DNA from: Kordiimonas aquimaris
GTDB lineage: Bacteria > Pseudomonadota > Alphaproteobacteria > Sphingomonadales > Kordiimonadaceae
NCBI RefSeq assembly: GCF_025574485.1
Contig: NZ_JAOBPO010000002.1
Coordinates: forward strand, 312,501-376,500
Direction of reading: 5' to 3'
DNA: 64,000 bases
Shown: piece after piece, positions 35,579 to 43,626 of the stretch
Position numbering within the stretch: position 1 is the stretch's first letter
How the letters are laid out: every line of letters begins with the position of its first letter
Position numbers and translations under genes: made by a program
Notes under the pieces: generated by a model
The model's database searches: none
What the model was told of the DNA's origin: nothing
The model's input: only the letters and a program-made list of their open reading frames with translations

Positions 35579-37126
35579 TTAAATAGACATTTTTGGTTTT
35601 ATATTTTTATCGAATTCTTCTTCTGAGTTTTTCAGAATTTCTATTGCTTCTTTTTCGTCAGTGACAACAACGCCTTTTTGTACGAGCGAGCGGCCTGTTT
35701 CATTGAGACGCCTTGCTACCCACGCTCTTTTGTCTTTAACGCCTTCACGGTTAGCTTGCCAAAAGAAGAATTGCAAAGCATTCAGGTTGAGGACACTATG
35801 CATGCCGGGCAAGACGCCAAAAGAACTATTCTTATCACTAGTAAAATTCTTTTTATTAGCTGATTCAATACGTTCAATTGCACTCTTCAGTCTTTCGGCC
35901 TCTGATGAGGCTGGCACTAAATGAATAAAACCAATAGCAATTAGAGTACTTATAAGAAGAGACAGTGGTGCCGTGACGTCGTTTTGATTAACGATGTCGG
36001 CTATTTCCTTCCCTGTAATTGGTCTTTCATTCATTGCATCGAAGATAGCTTGATATGGTTTCTCTGGCAGTGTTGCTAAACCAACAGGGATTTGTACTTT
36101 TAACTTACATTCGTTATGCGGGCGGCTTAGTCTAAATAGCAAAGGATACAGCTGTGTGTTAGTTTGTGCGTCTGTCATTGTTTGAATGCCTCGCACATAG
36201 ATGTCTTTTCTAAATGTATTGTTTGTCCAAATGTCTTTTAAGAGTTCGATATCGGACTGAGACGATAGTCTTTGAGAAAAAGCTGCAGCTTCGGCAGGTA
36301 AGGCAAGTTCAGGCCGGTTGTTGATTAGTGTTGCTGAGCCTGCAAAGTTAAGTTTTGCTTCTGCCATTTGATTTGCCATTTCATCGTGAAAGAACAATTG
36401 CCATGCACTGTTGAAATATTCTTGTTTTACGTATGCAGGATCATAGCTGGGTACTTTCTTTATTTGCTCAACAGCACTTGGATTTGCCGCGAAATACTTT
36501 GCACCAGCTTCAGCCATTTGTAATGACAACCCTAAGCTATCAGTTAGTTGATTTCCCCATTCTGTTTCAGATGTTGTACGTTCTGCTGCCATTAATAATT
36601 TGCGCATAGGATGCATTGCTGAAAAACCTACTGCACAATTGTAACTATTGTAAACAATGCCGCCTGGTTTGAGTTTTCTACGTATGAAAGCAACGATACA
36701 ATCTTGCATACTCTTGCTGATCCAGCTCCAGATGCCATGTAAAACAATGATGTCACAGTCGGGAATGTCATATTTATCGAGATCTGCGAATGAATCTTCA
36801 GAAAAATGAACATTCTCGTTACCAATGTCTTTGGCGTATTCGCGAGCATTGCGTACTTGGTTGGCATTGTAGTCAACGCCGAAGTATTGGCCGTTTGGAT
36901 CTCTGGCAGCCATCAAATTAAGTGTCATACCTTGACCGCAACCTAACTCGCAATACACGAGGCTTCGCTTGTTTTCGCTATTGGCAACAATCTCTGCTGC
37001 GGGTTTAATGCCTTGCAGTGCAAGTGTCAGTAAAAGCGTATCGGGATTAAGTTCAGGGTAAACACCTGACGGGTATTCACTTTCTGCTCGGTATCCTTCT
37101 GTCCATGCCGCTTGTTGATTGGTCAT
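35579..37126 (-). CDS. SAM-dependent methyltransferase with regulatory domain
   Basis: 515 residues. The N-terminal domain is a class I methyltransferase, with motif I YCELGCGQGMTLNLMA near residue 60, FGVDYNANQV, and IIVLHGIWSW. The region after residue ~230 has the layout of the methyltransferase regulatory domain (FNSAWQLFFHDEMANQMAEA, LKDIWTNNTFRKDIYVRG). The last part is helical and winged-helix-like. The substrate is unknown; related proteins occur beside polysaccharide and surface-protein genes. It is AT-rich relative to cysD-cysNC and lies opposite to them, so it is probably an independent unit. Confidence 0.8.
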   Translation of the reverse strand: MTNQQAAWTEGYRAESEYPSGVYPELNPDTLLLTLALQGIKPAAEIVANSENKRSLVYCELGCGQGMTLNLMAARDPNGQYFGVDYNANQVRNAREYAKDIGNENVHFSEDSFADLDKYDIPDCDIIVLHGIWSWISKSMQDCIVAFIRRKLKPGGIVYNSYNCAVGFSAMHPMRKLLMAAERTTSETEWGNQLTDSLGLSLQMAEAGAKYFAANPSAVEQIKKVPSYDPAYVKQEYFNSAWQLFFHDEMANQMAEAKLNFAGSATLINNRPELALPAEAAAFSQRLSSQSDIELLKDIWTNNTFRKDIYVRGIQTMTDAQTNTQLYPLLFRLSRPHNECKLKVQIPVGLATLPEKPYQAIFDAMNERPITGKEIADIVNQNDVTAPLSLLISTLIAIGFIHLVPASSEAERLKSAIERIESANKKNFTSDKNSSFGVLPGMHSVLNLNALQFFFWQANREGVKDKRAWVARRLNETGRSLVQKGVVVTDEKEAIEILKNSEEEFDKNIKPKMSI

Positions 37127-37272
37127 TCATCATCTCCGATTTTTGCATTCATCTACTGAACCATAGAGGCCTGGGTCAATCACTATTTTTGTTTATTAAT
37201 GTTATTGTGACTTATCTGTGTAGTAGGAAGAATCGATTATAAAGGTATTCGACAAGCGGCCTTTTTGTTTAT

Positions 37273-37300
37273 TTGACGTGATCAGAGTGCCGTGTTTAAT
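37273..37300 (+). promoter_or_regulatory. Possible promoter of the broken DUF805 copy
   Basis: TTGACG and TTTAAT are spaced by 16 bases, close to the sigma-70 type consensus, about 30 bases before the ATG of the pseudogene. The surrounding text from GCCTTTTTG to TGATC is nearly identical upstream of the intact copy, showing that the duplication included the promoter. Confidence 0.4.
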
Positions 37301-37330
37301 GTTCTCTCTATCAGCCTATCGGTGGGAAGT

Positions 37331-37980
37331 ATGGGTTTTATCGCTGCCGTTAAATCTGGATTTATACGATTTTTAGGCTTTAACTCTCGGTCAAGTCGAC
37401 CCGAGTTCTGGTGGTTCCAGTTTTCTATCATTCTGGTCGAAGTTATTTTCGTTCCACTGAGTATCTATTTGTCTCCCCATTTTGGATGGATAGCTATTGG
37501 CTATTGTCAGCTCTGCCTAATATATCACTTTATGCTCGACGCATGCAGGACTTTAGGGTTAGCAGATTTTGGGTCACCCTTTTAATTATTTTTAACGTGT
37601 TTGTGCCGAAAATTGGCTTTACCTTGACAGTGTTTGCCAGCATTATTATTGGCCTTGTACCGGAAATGCGTGGCCCCAACAGATAAGGTATGCAACCAGT
37701 TTGGGTTGCTAAAGAAAAGCCGGGAAAGCCGAGCATCACTGTAGGTGATTTTTATGCAATTGACGCGAACGCAGCGGGGTTACTTGCTCAGCAGGAAAAA
37801 ATTATTGAGTTTCACAATGCTTATGAAGCAGCAGATGATCAGATATTTTGGCAAATACTACTAGATGTAGGCATCGACAAGGCAGAAGTTTATGTCTTTA
37901 TCCATGGCATGACAGATGATGACCATATCCCGTATTCGATCATCGATGCAAGTAATGCCGGCATTGATAATAAGACTTAA
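37331..37980 (+). pseudogene. DUF805 membrane protein, broken copy
   Basis: A degraded tandem duplicate of the intact gene at 38138. The first part (MGFIAAVKSGFIRFLGFNSR, then EFWWFQF) matches the intact start. Near 37500-37515 the reading frame shifts, and the continuation (NISLYARRMQD, aligning with LALEVRRLHD) is in another frame. That frame then meets a TAA at 37684, exactly where DUF805 proteins have a Tyr or Phe in the G-x-N-[RK]-[YF]-G motif. The C-terminal tail (IIEFHNAYEAADDQIFWQIL) again aligns with the intact copy (LVKSFVDAYEKTDAATCEAI). One frameshift plus one nonsense change make it a pseudogene. Confidence 0.85.
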
Positions 37981-38049
37981 CCGACAATTCCACTATGTTG
38001 ATGTGGTGCTTAGCTGAAGTGTAATGAAACACTTGAAGTTTCTTTCGAA

Positions 38050-38078
38050 AAAGGCTGGGATATTCCCAGCCTTTTTGT
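38050..38078 (+). terminator. Intrinsic terminator upstream of intact DUF805 gene
   Basis: AAAAAGGCTGGGA and TCCCAGCCTTTTT form a perfect 13-base stem with a three-base loop and T-run. The following bases TTTATTTGACA start the likely promoter of the next gene, so terminator and promoter abut. Confidence 0.85.
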
Positions 38079-38137
38079 TTATTTGACATGATCGAAATGC
38101 TGAGCCTAGTGTATCCCATTAACTTGTCGGAGGGGTC

Positions 38138-38719
38138 ATGGGGTTTTTAGAGGCTGTTAAATCTGGGTTTGTACGGGTTTTAGATTTTAACTCTCGATCA
38201 AGTCGATCCGAGTTCTGGTGGTTCCAGTTATTTATTTTGTTGTTGATGTTTCTGCTGCTCTGGATGGATGTCCCCTATGTTTTAATGGATATGATGCTGG
38301 TTATGCTATTGCCATTAACATTGGCATTGGAGGTTCGGCGCCTTCACGATATTGACCGTAGCGGGTGGTGGTGTTTGCTTGCTTTTGTACCATTTGGTCC
38401 CTTTGTTTTATTATACTGGGCTGTAACGCGAGGTACGTACGGTAAAAATCAATTTGGCACAGATCCGCTTAACCCTGATCTTGATTTTGTAGTGCCAGAA
38501 ACAGAATTTCAGGCGTTTGATGAAGCCATAACTACTGCTTTGATCAAGCAAGATTTGGTTAAAAGTTTTGTTGATGCATACGAAAAAACTGACGCCGCAA
38601 CATGTGAGGCTATTTTAGGAACTTTGAACCTCTCGGATGCCAACATAGAGCGCTATATAGGTTTCATCAGAGATGAAGGTTGCGTGCCTCGTGTGATTGT
38701 GGATGCGCGCAAAGCTTGA
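38138..38719 (+). CDS. DUF805 membrane protein with cytoplasmic tail
   Basis: 193 residues with a GGAGGGG ribosome-binding site. The DUF805 core (residues 1-115) has AVKSGFVRVLDFNSRSSRSE, FWWFQ, membrane segments at about 30-48, 50-65 and 79-95, the conserved EVRRLHDIDRSGWW, and the end motif YGKNQFGTDPLNPD. A further ~75-residue helical domain (FQAFDEAITTALIKQDLV and so on) is appended; it is shared only with the broken copy upstream. DUF805 function is not known. A putative TTGACA promoter lies just after the upstream terminator. Confidence 0.85.
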   Translation: MGFLEAVKSGFVRVLDFNSRSSRSEFWWFQLFILLLMFLLLWMDVPYVLMDMMLVMLLPLTLALEVRRLHDIDRSGWWCLLAFVPFGPFVLLYWAVTRGTYGKNQFGTDPLNPDLDFVVPETEFQAFDEAITTALIKQDLVKSFVDAYEKTDAATCEAILGTLNLSDANIERYIGFIRDEGCVPRVIVDARKA

Positions 38720-38881
38720 TATCTGCCTTAGATCTCTGTTTAGCCAAAAATTCCTTTTGTGAAGGTTTAGTCTCCCGCTTGATGATCGCACATCGCTCAC
38801 TCAAACGTGAATTTTAACTTTGGCAAAGCATCCTATCTAATGCGTTGAAACTTTTTGTTTAATGTATTGGAGACCCTGCTC

Positions 38882-39523
38882 ATGACCCTCACTGAAACTC
38901 TTGCCGAAGCCGTCGCTGGTTCTGCTGCTCGCATCCCTGCCGAGGTGCGCGAAGTGATGCTGGACGCCAACAAGGAAATTATCGCAACAGGCATTGAAGG
39001 CACAGCCATTAAAACCGGTGATAAAGCCCCTGACTTCAGCCTGAAAAACACACGCGGTGAAACCGTGACTTTGTCTGAACGCCTCAAGGAAGGCCCGGTT
39101 GTTATCATCTTTTACCGTGGTGGGTGGTGCCCGTATTGTAACATGGAGCTGTACGCCTACGAGCAGGAACTTGAAGCGATCAAAGGCTTGGGTGCAAGCC
39201 TGATTGCCATCACACCCGAAAGTCCGGACAACAGCCTGACAACGGCTGAGAAAAACGAACTGTCGTATGATGTGCTAAGCGACACAGGCTTTGCAGCGTC
39301 TGACGCCTTTGGTCTGACGTTCAGCTTCCCGCCAGCCTTACAGAAAATCTATGAAGGGTTTGGCCTGAACGTGCCTGAAACCAACGCAGACGATGCGTGG
39401 CGCTTGCCGATTCCAGCGGCGTATGTGATTGGTCAGGACGGTACGGTTATCCGCCATCATGTTGATGTGAATTATACCGAGCGCCTCGACCCGCTGGATG
39501 CGATTGCCGCGTTGAAAGCATAA
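38882..39523 (+). CDS. Peroxiredoxin-like (AhpC/TSA) thiol protein
   Basis: 213 residues from ATG 38882, with TGGAGA upstream. An N-terminal helical part precedes the thioredoxin-fold domain GDKAPDFSL, FYRGGWCPYCNMEL (Cys83, Cys86) and ITPESPDNS. The CxxC pair in a GWCPYC context is that of the peroxiredoxin-like subfamily that reduces peroxides or acts as a thiol oxidoreductase. There is no signal peptide, so it is cytoplasmic. It is more GC-rich and regular in codon use than its DUF805 neighbours. A terminator follows. Confidence 0.85.
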   Translation: MTLTETLAEAVAGSAARIPAEVREVMLDANKEIIATGIEGTAIKTGDKAPDFSLKNTRGETVTLSERLKEGPVVIIFYRGGWCPYCNMELYAYEQELEAIKGLGASLIAITPESPDNSLTTAEKNELSYDVLSDTGFAASDAFGLTFSFPPALQKIYEGFGLNVPETNADDAWRLPIPAAYVIGQDGTVIRHHVDVNYTERLDPLDAIAALKA

Positions 39524-39539
39524 GGTCAGCAACCATAAC

Positions 39540-39574
39540 AAAAGCCCTTCTGTCTAGCGGCGGAGGGGCTTTTT
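39540..39574 (+). terminator. Intrinsic terminator after peroxiredoxin gene
   Basis: AAAAGCCC pairs with GGGGCTTTT around a longer loop that can extend the stem, followed by a T-run. As at the previous DUF805 gene, a TTGACA (39581-39586) follows at once and probably starts the promoter of the next DUF805 gene. Confidence 0.7.
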
Positions 39575-39640
39575 GCTTGTTTGACATAATCCTTGTCTCA
39601 CGGTTAGGCTTTGCTCTTAACGTCCAATGGGGGAAGTGGC

Positions 39641-39997
39641 GTGGATTTTGGAACTGCGGTTAAAACTGGTTTTCGCCGGTATTTAGATTTTGAAGGTCGG
39701 TCTATCCGGTCAGAATACTGGTGGTGGATGCTGTTTGTTTTTCTGGTAAATATTGCGCTTAATATATTTAACGGAAGCATCGGTGGTACTTTGCTTTCTA
39801 GTCTTTTCTCTCTGATTGTACTTATTCCGGACATTTCGGTTAGTGTGCGCCGATTGCATGACATCGGCAAGTCAGGCTGGTGGATTTTACTGTGGTTGGT
39901 TCCACTTATTGGTTGGGTTGTGATAGTTTATTGGGCTGTGCAGGAAGGTGATGTTGGTGACAATGAATATGGCCCTGATCCGCTTGTGGCACATTAG
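39641..39997 (+). CDS. DUF805 membrane protein
   Basis: 118 residues from GTG 39641, supported by GGGGGAAG upstream and by alignment of its N-terminus (VDFGTAVKTGFRRYLDFEGR) with the family; an earlier TTG at 39611 is less likely. It has IRSEYWWWMLFVFL, then SVRRLHDIGKSGWWILL, and the end motif VGDNEYGPDP. Two to four membrane segments are predicted. It is a shorter form without the C-terminal extension of the copy at 38138. Function unknown. Confidence 0.85.
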   Translation: MDFGTAVKTGFRRYLDFEGRSIRSEYWWWMLFVFLVNIALNIFNGSIGGTLLSSLFSLIVLIPDISVSVRRLHDIGKSGWWILLWLVPLIGWVVIVYWAVQEGDVGDNEYGPDPLVAH

Positions 39998-40125
39998 GCT
40001 GAGCTAATCACAAAGGTAAAGGCTGTGTTTGTTAAGTAACAGACGCGGTCTTTCTTTATGTTGGTGCACAGTTTTGCGTCCAATAGCACTGGAATATGCC
40101 AGGCAGCCTGTATATGACCGCATCT

Positions 40126-40977
40126 ATGATAAAAATAAGAAACGTATTTGCTGCATCCCTTGCAGTCATTTTCGGTTCGGTAATTGCGCAAACGCAAGCA
40201 GAACCTTCACCAGACATTAAACTTTACACGCTGGATTGCGGCGCAATCGATATGCTCGATATGGCAGGCTTCGCTGATGATGGCAGCCTGAACGGTCAGC
40301 AAATTACGCTGGCTGATCCGTGTTATCTTATCCGTCACCCCGAAGGGGACTTCCTGTGGGACACCGGGCTGGAGCAGTCGCTGGCAGACGTGGAAGGCGG
40401 CATTACGTACCAAGTGCACGCAACCGCCATGCAATCCAAACTGACAGACCAGCTTGCCACACTTGGGCTTGCACCAACTGACATTGACTATATGGCCTTC
40501 TCGCATTGGCACCCTGACCATTCTGGCAACGCGGCTTTGTTTGCAGACAGCACCTTCATTGCTCATGAAGCAGAGCATGCCTTCATCTTTTCGGATGCTG
40601 TACGCAGTGACGCAGAAACTTTCGCGCTGTTCGCCCCGCTTGAGAACGCCAAAACCACATTGTTTTCGGGCACACATGATGTGTTCGGTGATGGCACAGC
40701 CGTTATTCATTCTGCGCCTGGCCATACGGTGGGGCACAGCGTGCTTGAGTTGAACTTGCCGCAGGCAGGCACGCTGCTGTTCACTGGGGATTTGTACGTT
40801 TACGGCGCGGGCCGTGCGGCGCGTTCGGTGCCTACATTCGCCGCAAGCAAAACTGACTTGTTACGTTCTATGGACCAGTTTGAGGCACTGGCGAAAGCCA
40901 AAGGTGCGCGCGTGGTTATCCAGCATGATCTTGATGATTTTAAAAGCCTGCCACGCTTCCCGGCATATTTGAAGTAG
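40126..40977 (+). CDS. Exported metallo-beta-lactamase-fold hydrolase, AHL-lactonase-like
   Basis: About 283 residues if the start is ATG 40126, chosen because it opens with a signal peptide (MIKIRNVFAASLAVIFGSVI, cleavage near TQA-EP); ATG 40096 and 40114 are alternatives. The zinc motif FSHWHPDHSGN (HxHxDH) is followed by a third His in HSAPGHTVGHS and an Asp in LLFTGDLY. The pattern LDCG-x-I, YLIRHPEGDFLWDTG is that of the N-acyl homoserine lactonase group. Its substrate could be a lactone signal or another ester. It converges with a beta-lactamase-like gene seven bases away. Confidence 0.8.
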   Translation: MIKIRNVFAASLAVIFGSVIAQTQAEPSPDIKLYTLDCGAIDMLDMAGFADDGSLNGQQITLADPCYLIRHPEGDFLWDTGLEQSLADVEGGITYQVHATAMQSKLTDQLATLGLAPTDIDYMAFSHWHPDHSGNAALFADSTFIAHEAEHAFIFSDAVRSDAETFALFAPLENAKTTLFSGTHDVFGDGTAVIHSAPGHTVGHSVLELNLPQAGTLLFTGDLYVYGAGRAARSVPTFAASKTDLLRSMDQFEALAKAKGARVVIQHDLDDFKSLPRFPAYLK

Positions 40978-40983
40978 ACGTTA

Positions 40984-42075
40984 CTACTCCAGCAGCTCCC
41001 TGATCTTGGCGGCAACTGGTCGTGTGGCGCCGCCGTAGTTCGCAAGCGCAACTGCGACATAGCCTTTGTCGAGGTATATATCCATGAAGGCACTGATGCC
41101 GACGAAGCCACCTGTGTGGCCCACAATGCGGTTGTGTTCTGTGCCAGCAACCTTAAAGCCAAAACCATAGGGTTCGCTGTGGAAGGCGGGTTTTGGTGTG
41201 TACAGCATCTGGGTGTTTAACTGGTTCAGGAACTGAAAACTGGTGAGCGCACGTGCAAACCTATGCAGGTCTTCCACGGTTGAATAACAGCCACCTGCAG
41301 GGCCACCTTTCACGGGCTTGATGATAATATTGGTGCGCCATCCGCTTTTGTTTTCAGGGGCAGGTGTGTAACCGATGGCTAAGTTGGGCACAGGTTCGTC
41401 CATTTCAAAACAGCCGGTGTTTGCCATGCCTGCAGGTTGGATGATGTGAGCTTCGATATAATCAAAGTAACTGCTGCCGGTTACGGCTTCGATAACTGCA
41501 CCCAGGAGAAACATGCCGTTGTTGCTGTAACGATAGCTGGTGCCAGGGGGGAACTCGGGCGTGTCGTTCACTACAAGCGGTTTAAAGTCCGCAAGCGTGC
41601 GAAAGTTGTTTTTGGACGATGCAAAGAAAGCATCGGTGAAATAACTGCCAAGGCCTGATGCGTGCGTCAGTAAATGCTGGATCTGGATTTGACCTCTGGC
41701 ATTGTGAGCCAGCCATGTTTCATCCAGAAACTGATCAAGCGTGTCTGTCAGTTTGATCTGGCCACTTTCAACCAGTTGCATAACCGAAAAGGCCGTGAAG
41801 GTTTTGTTGAGAGAGCCCAGGCCAAACTTTGTTTGCAGGTTATTTGGTACACCGAAGCGTTTGCTCGCAAGGCCGCGCGCAGTGCTGTAAATCACCTCAT
41901 CACCTTTTGCCAACAGCACAGTGCCGGAGAAGGCGTCGCGTTCTGTTTCCTGCGTGATGAAGGCATCAAGTTCGCGCACAACATCTGTATCGTCCGCGTA
42001 TGAGGGCGTATAAGTTAAGCAAATAACCACACATGCGCGCATCATATGACTGGCAGCATTCACGCAAGTAAACAT
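40984..42075 (-). CDS. Class C beta-lactamase-like serine hydrolase
   Basis: 363 residues from ATG 42075, which has AAGGGGAT upstream; the open frame extends further but without signals. A signal peptide (about residues 1-27, ending SYA) is followed by the serine hydrolase fold. The active site is GLGSLNKTF (Ser88, Lys91), with YRYSNNGMF giving Tyr-x-Asn and GHTGG near the end in place of Lys-Thr-Gly. Such proteins include esterases, D-amino peptidases and penicillin-binding-like enzymes; true beta-lactamase activity is not implied. Confidence 0.85.
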   Translation of the reverse strand: MFTCVNAASHMMRACVVICLTYTPSYADDTDVVRELDAFITQETERDAFSGTVLLAKGDEVIYSTARGLASKRFGVPNNLQTKFGLGSLNKTFTAFSVMQLVESGQIKLTDTLDQFLDETWLAHNARGQIQIQHLLTHASGLGSYFTDAFFASSKNNFRTLADFKPLVVNDTPEFPPGTSYRYSNNGMFLLGAVIEAVTGSSYFDYIEAHIIQPAGMANTGCFEMDEPVPNLAIGYTPAPENKSGWRTNIIIKPVKGGPAGGCYSTVEDLHRFARALTSFQFLNQLNTQMLYTPKPAFHSEPYGFGFKVAGTEHNRIVGHTGGFVGISAFMDIYLDKGYVAVALANYGGATRPVAAKIRELLE

Positions 42076-42249
42076 ATCTATCCCCTTAGTGTTATGTTGT
42101 AACAATAAGGGCAATTTGTATATTTGTAAAATGATAAGAGATAACCGTGGCAGTTGTGCGTATTTTGTTGCTGCCCTCGCATGTGATTTGGGGTTTGCCA
42201 TGTTTCGCGGTACACTCTGTTTTCCCATACACGTTTAGTGGAGGCGAAA

Positions 42250-42678
42250 ATGAACTTTATTGACGCGATCAAGTCTGCGTTTCGTAACTATTTGAATTTT
42301 TCCGGCCGTGCATCCCGCCTTGAATTTTGGGCGTTCATCATCTTTGCGTTGGTGGCTGGCAATATCATCACAGTGCTGGAAGGTGTTATCTTCCACGCGG
42401 GTGACCTGCCAGAGGCAGGGCCGTTGTTTGCGGTTGGTATATCAATATTCCTTGGGCCGATTGCCAGTGTGTTTGCAGCCCTGATGATCATCCCCTGGGT
42501 GTCAGTGAGTACGCGCCGCCTGCATGATATTGGCCGGTCCGGTTTCTGGATATATTTTGGTTTTATCCCGCCTATTGGCTGGCTGTTCATGCTGATCTGG
42601 CTAGTGCGCGAAGGCGACGCAGGCGACAATGTATATGGCCCTGCGCCTGAGGCAGATACGCCTACAGTTGCCGCTTAA
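42250..42678 (+). CDS. DUF805 membrane protein
   Basis: 142 residues from ATG 42250, with GGAGG upstream. The family landmarks are FIDAIKSAFRNYLNFSGRAS, RLEFWAFIIFALV, SVSTRRLHDIGRSGFWIYFG and EGDAGDNVYGPAP. Three or four membrane segments are predicted. It is the fourth DUF805 gene within 5.5 kb. It lies 30 bases before an NTF2-like lipoprotein and may share its transcript. Function unknown. Confidence 0.85.
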   Translation: MNFIDAIKSAFRNYLNFSGRASRLEFWAFIIFALVAGNIITVLEGVIFHAGDLPEAGPLFAVGISIFLGPIASVFAALMIIPWVSVSTRRLHDIGRSGFWIYFGFIPPIGWLFMLIWLVREGDAGDNVYGPAPEADTPTVAA

Positions 42679-42708
42679 ATGTTCACTACTGTCGCGAAAG
42701 GACAGCAT

Positions 42709-43194
42709 ATGAGAGACCATTATTTGGCGGCCTTACGGTCGCTGTTAGCAGCTTGTGCGGTACTGTGTTTGATGGCCTGTACTGAGGCTGCGCCCGACTT
42801 GGCGGCACAAAAACAGGACGCCATGGACGCCTTCAACGCCTATGTCACAAACCTTAATGCTGGTGACTATGAAGCTGCCGCTGAAATTTACGATGATGGT
42901 CCTGATTTTCACTGGATCGAGCGTGGCGGCGTGCAATATGCCTCTGGCGCGGAAGCGGCAGCATCGCTGCGTAGCTTCAGTGGCCAAACGGGTACAGCCA
43001 GCATGACTGTGGATGAAATGATGGCGGCCACCCTTTCAGACGGTGCTGTGCTGATCACCGCGCATTTCACTTTTGCTATGGCTAACCCTGATGGCACGCC
43101 GCAATTCTCATTTGACGGTTGGATGACAGCTGCGATGACGCGGCGCGTAAACGGTTGGCGCATAGCTTCTGGTCAGGTTGGGCCGGGTTCGTAA
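42709..43194 (+). CDS. Lipoprotein with NTF2/SnoaL-like domain
   Basis: 161 residues from ATG 42709, with AAAGGA upstream. The signal peptide ends in a lipobox (LCLMAC, Cys near residue 23). The mature part (AMDAFNAYVTNLNAGDYEAA, then FHWIERGG and a long VNGWRIASGQVG end) has the curved-sheet pattern of SnoaL/DUF4440-type NTF2-like domains. These often bind small ligands or act as accessory domains; no catalytic role can be assigned. It would be anchored in the periplasm. Confidence 0.75.
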   Translation: MRDHYLAALRSLLAACAVLCLMACTEAAPDLAAQKQDAMDAFNAYVTNLNAGDYEAAAEIYDDGPDFHWIERGGVQYASGAEAAASLRSFSGQTGTASMTVDEMMAATLSDGAVLITAHFTFAMANPDGTPQFSFDGWMTAAMTRRVNGWRIASGQVGPGS

Positions 43195-43626
43195 TCCATT
43201 GACGCCAGCTTTTAACTGACGAAGTAACCGAGGCAGCGGCAATGATAATTGCCACCACCTCGAACGACCAACTTTGGATACTTGGTTTATGTAATGTTTT
43301 ACACTGCCTCGACAGATGCTTCCTTAAGACCTGCAAGGTGGTGCTTATCAAAATCATATAATCACAGGCTGGACATCGTGCCTATCATGTCTAAATTTTT
43401 TGTTAACGCGGGTGCGTGGCTTTAGCATGTGCTTATGCACCAACCTATAATGCCGCGTGCTATATGTGGTTGGTGTTTTGTCATGGCTGGCATGACATTT
43501 GTCCCTCAACAGCGCTTTTAATTTGGTGGCTGTTCGGCAGGTGGTTATTGAACACCTTCGTTTCGAGGTTAATATGTTATATTCCGCACCGCCAATATGG
43601 TGTGTAAAGTGTAATTGCGAGAGAAT
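43195..43626. other. Intergenic region without a supported gene
   Basis: 432 bases before the sensor kinase gene. Short open frames on both strands (for example 43416-43607) have no ribosome-binding sites and odd composition (many Cys and Trp). The region presumably holds the promoter of the two-component pair, but no clear box or terminator was recognised. Confidence 0.5.

Noticed and set aside
43416-43607. Possible 63-residue protein on the + strand
   Set aside because: No ribosome-binding site, an unusual Cys/Trp-rich composition, and no similarity to any recognised domain.
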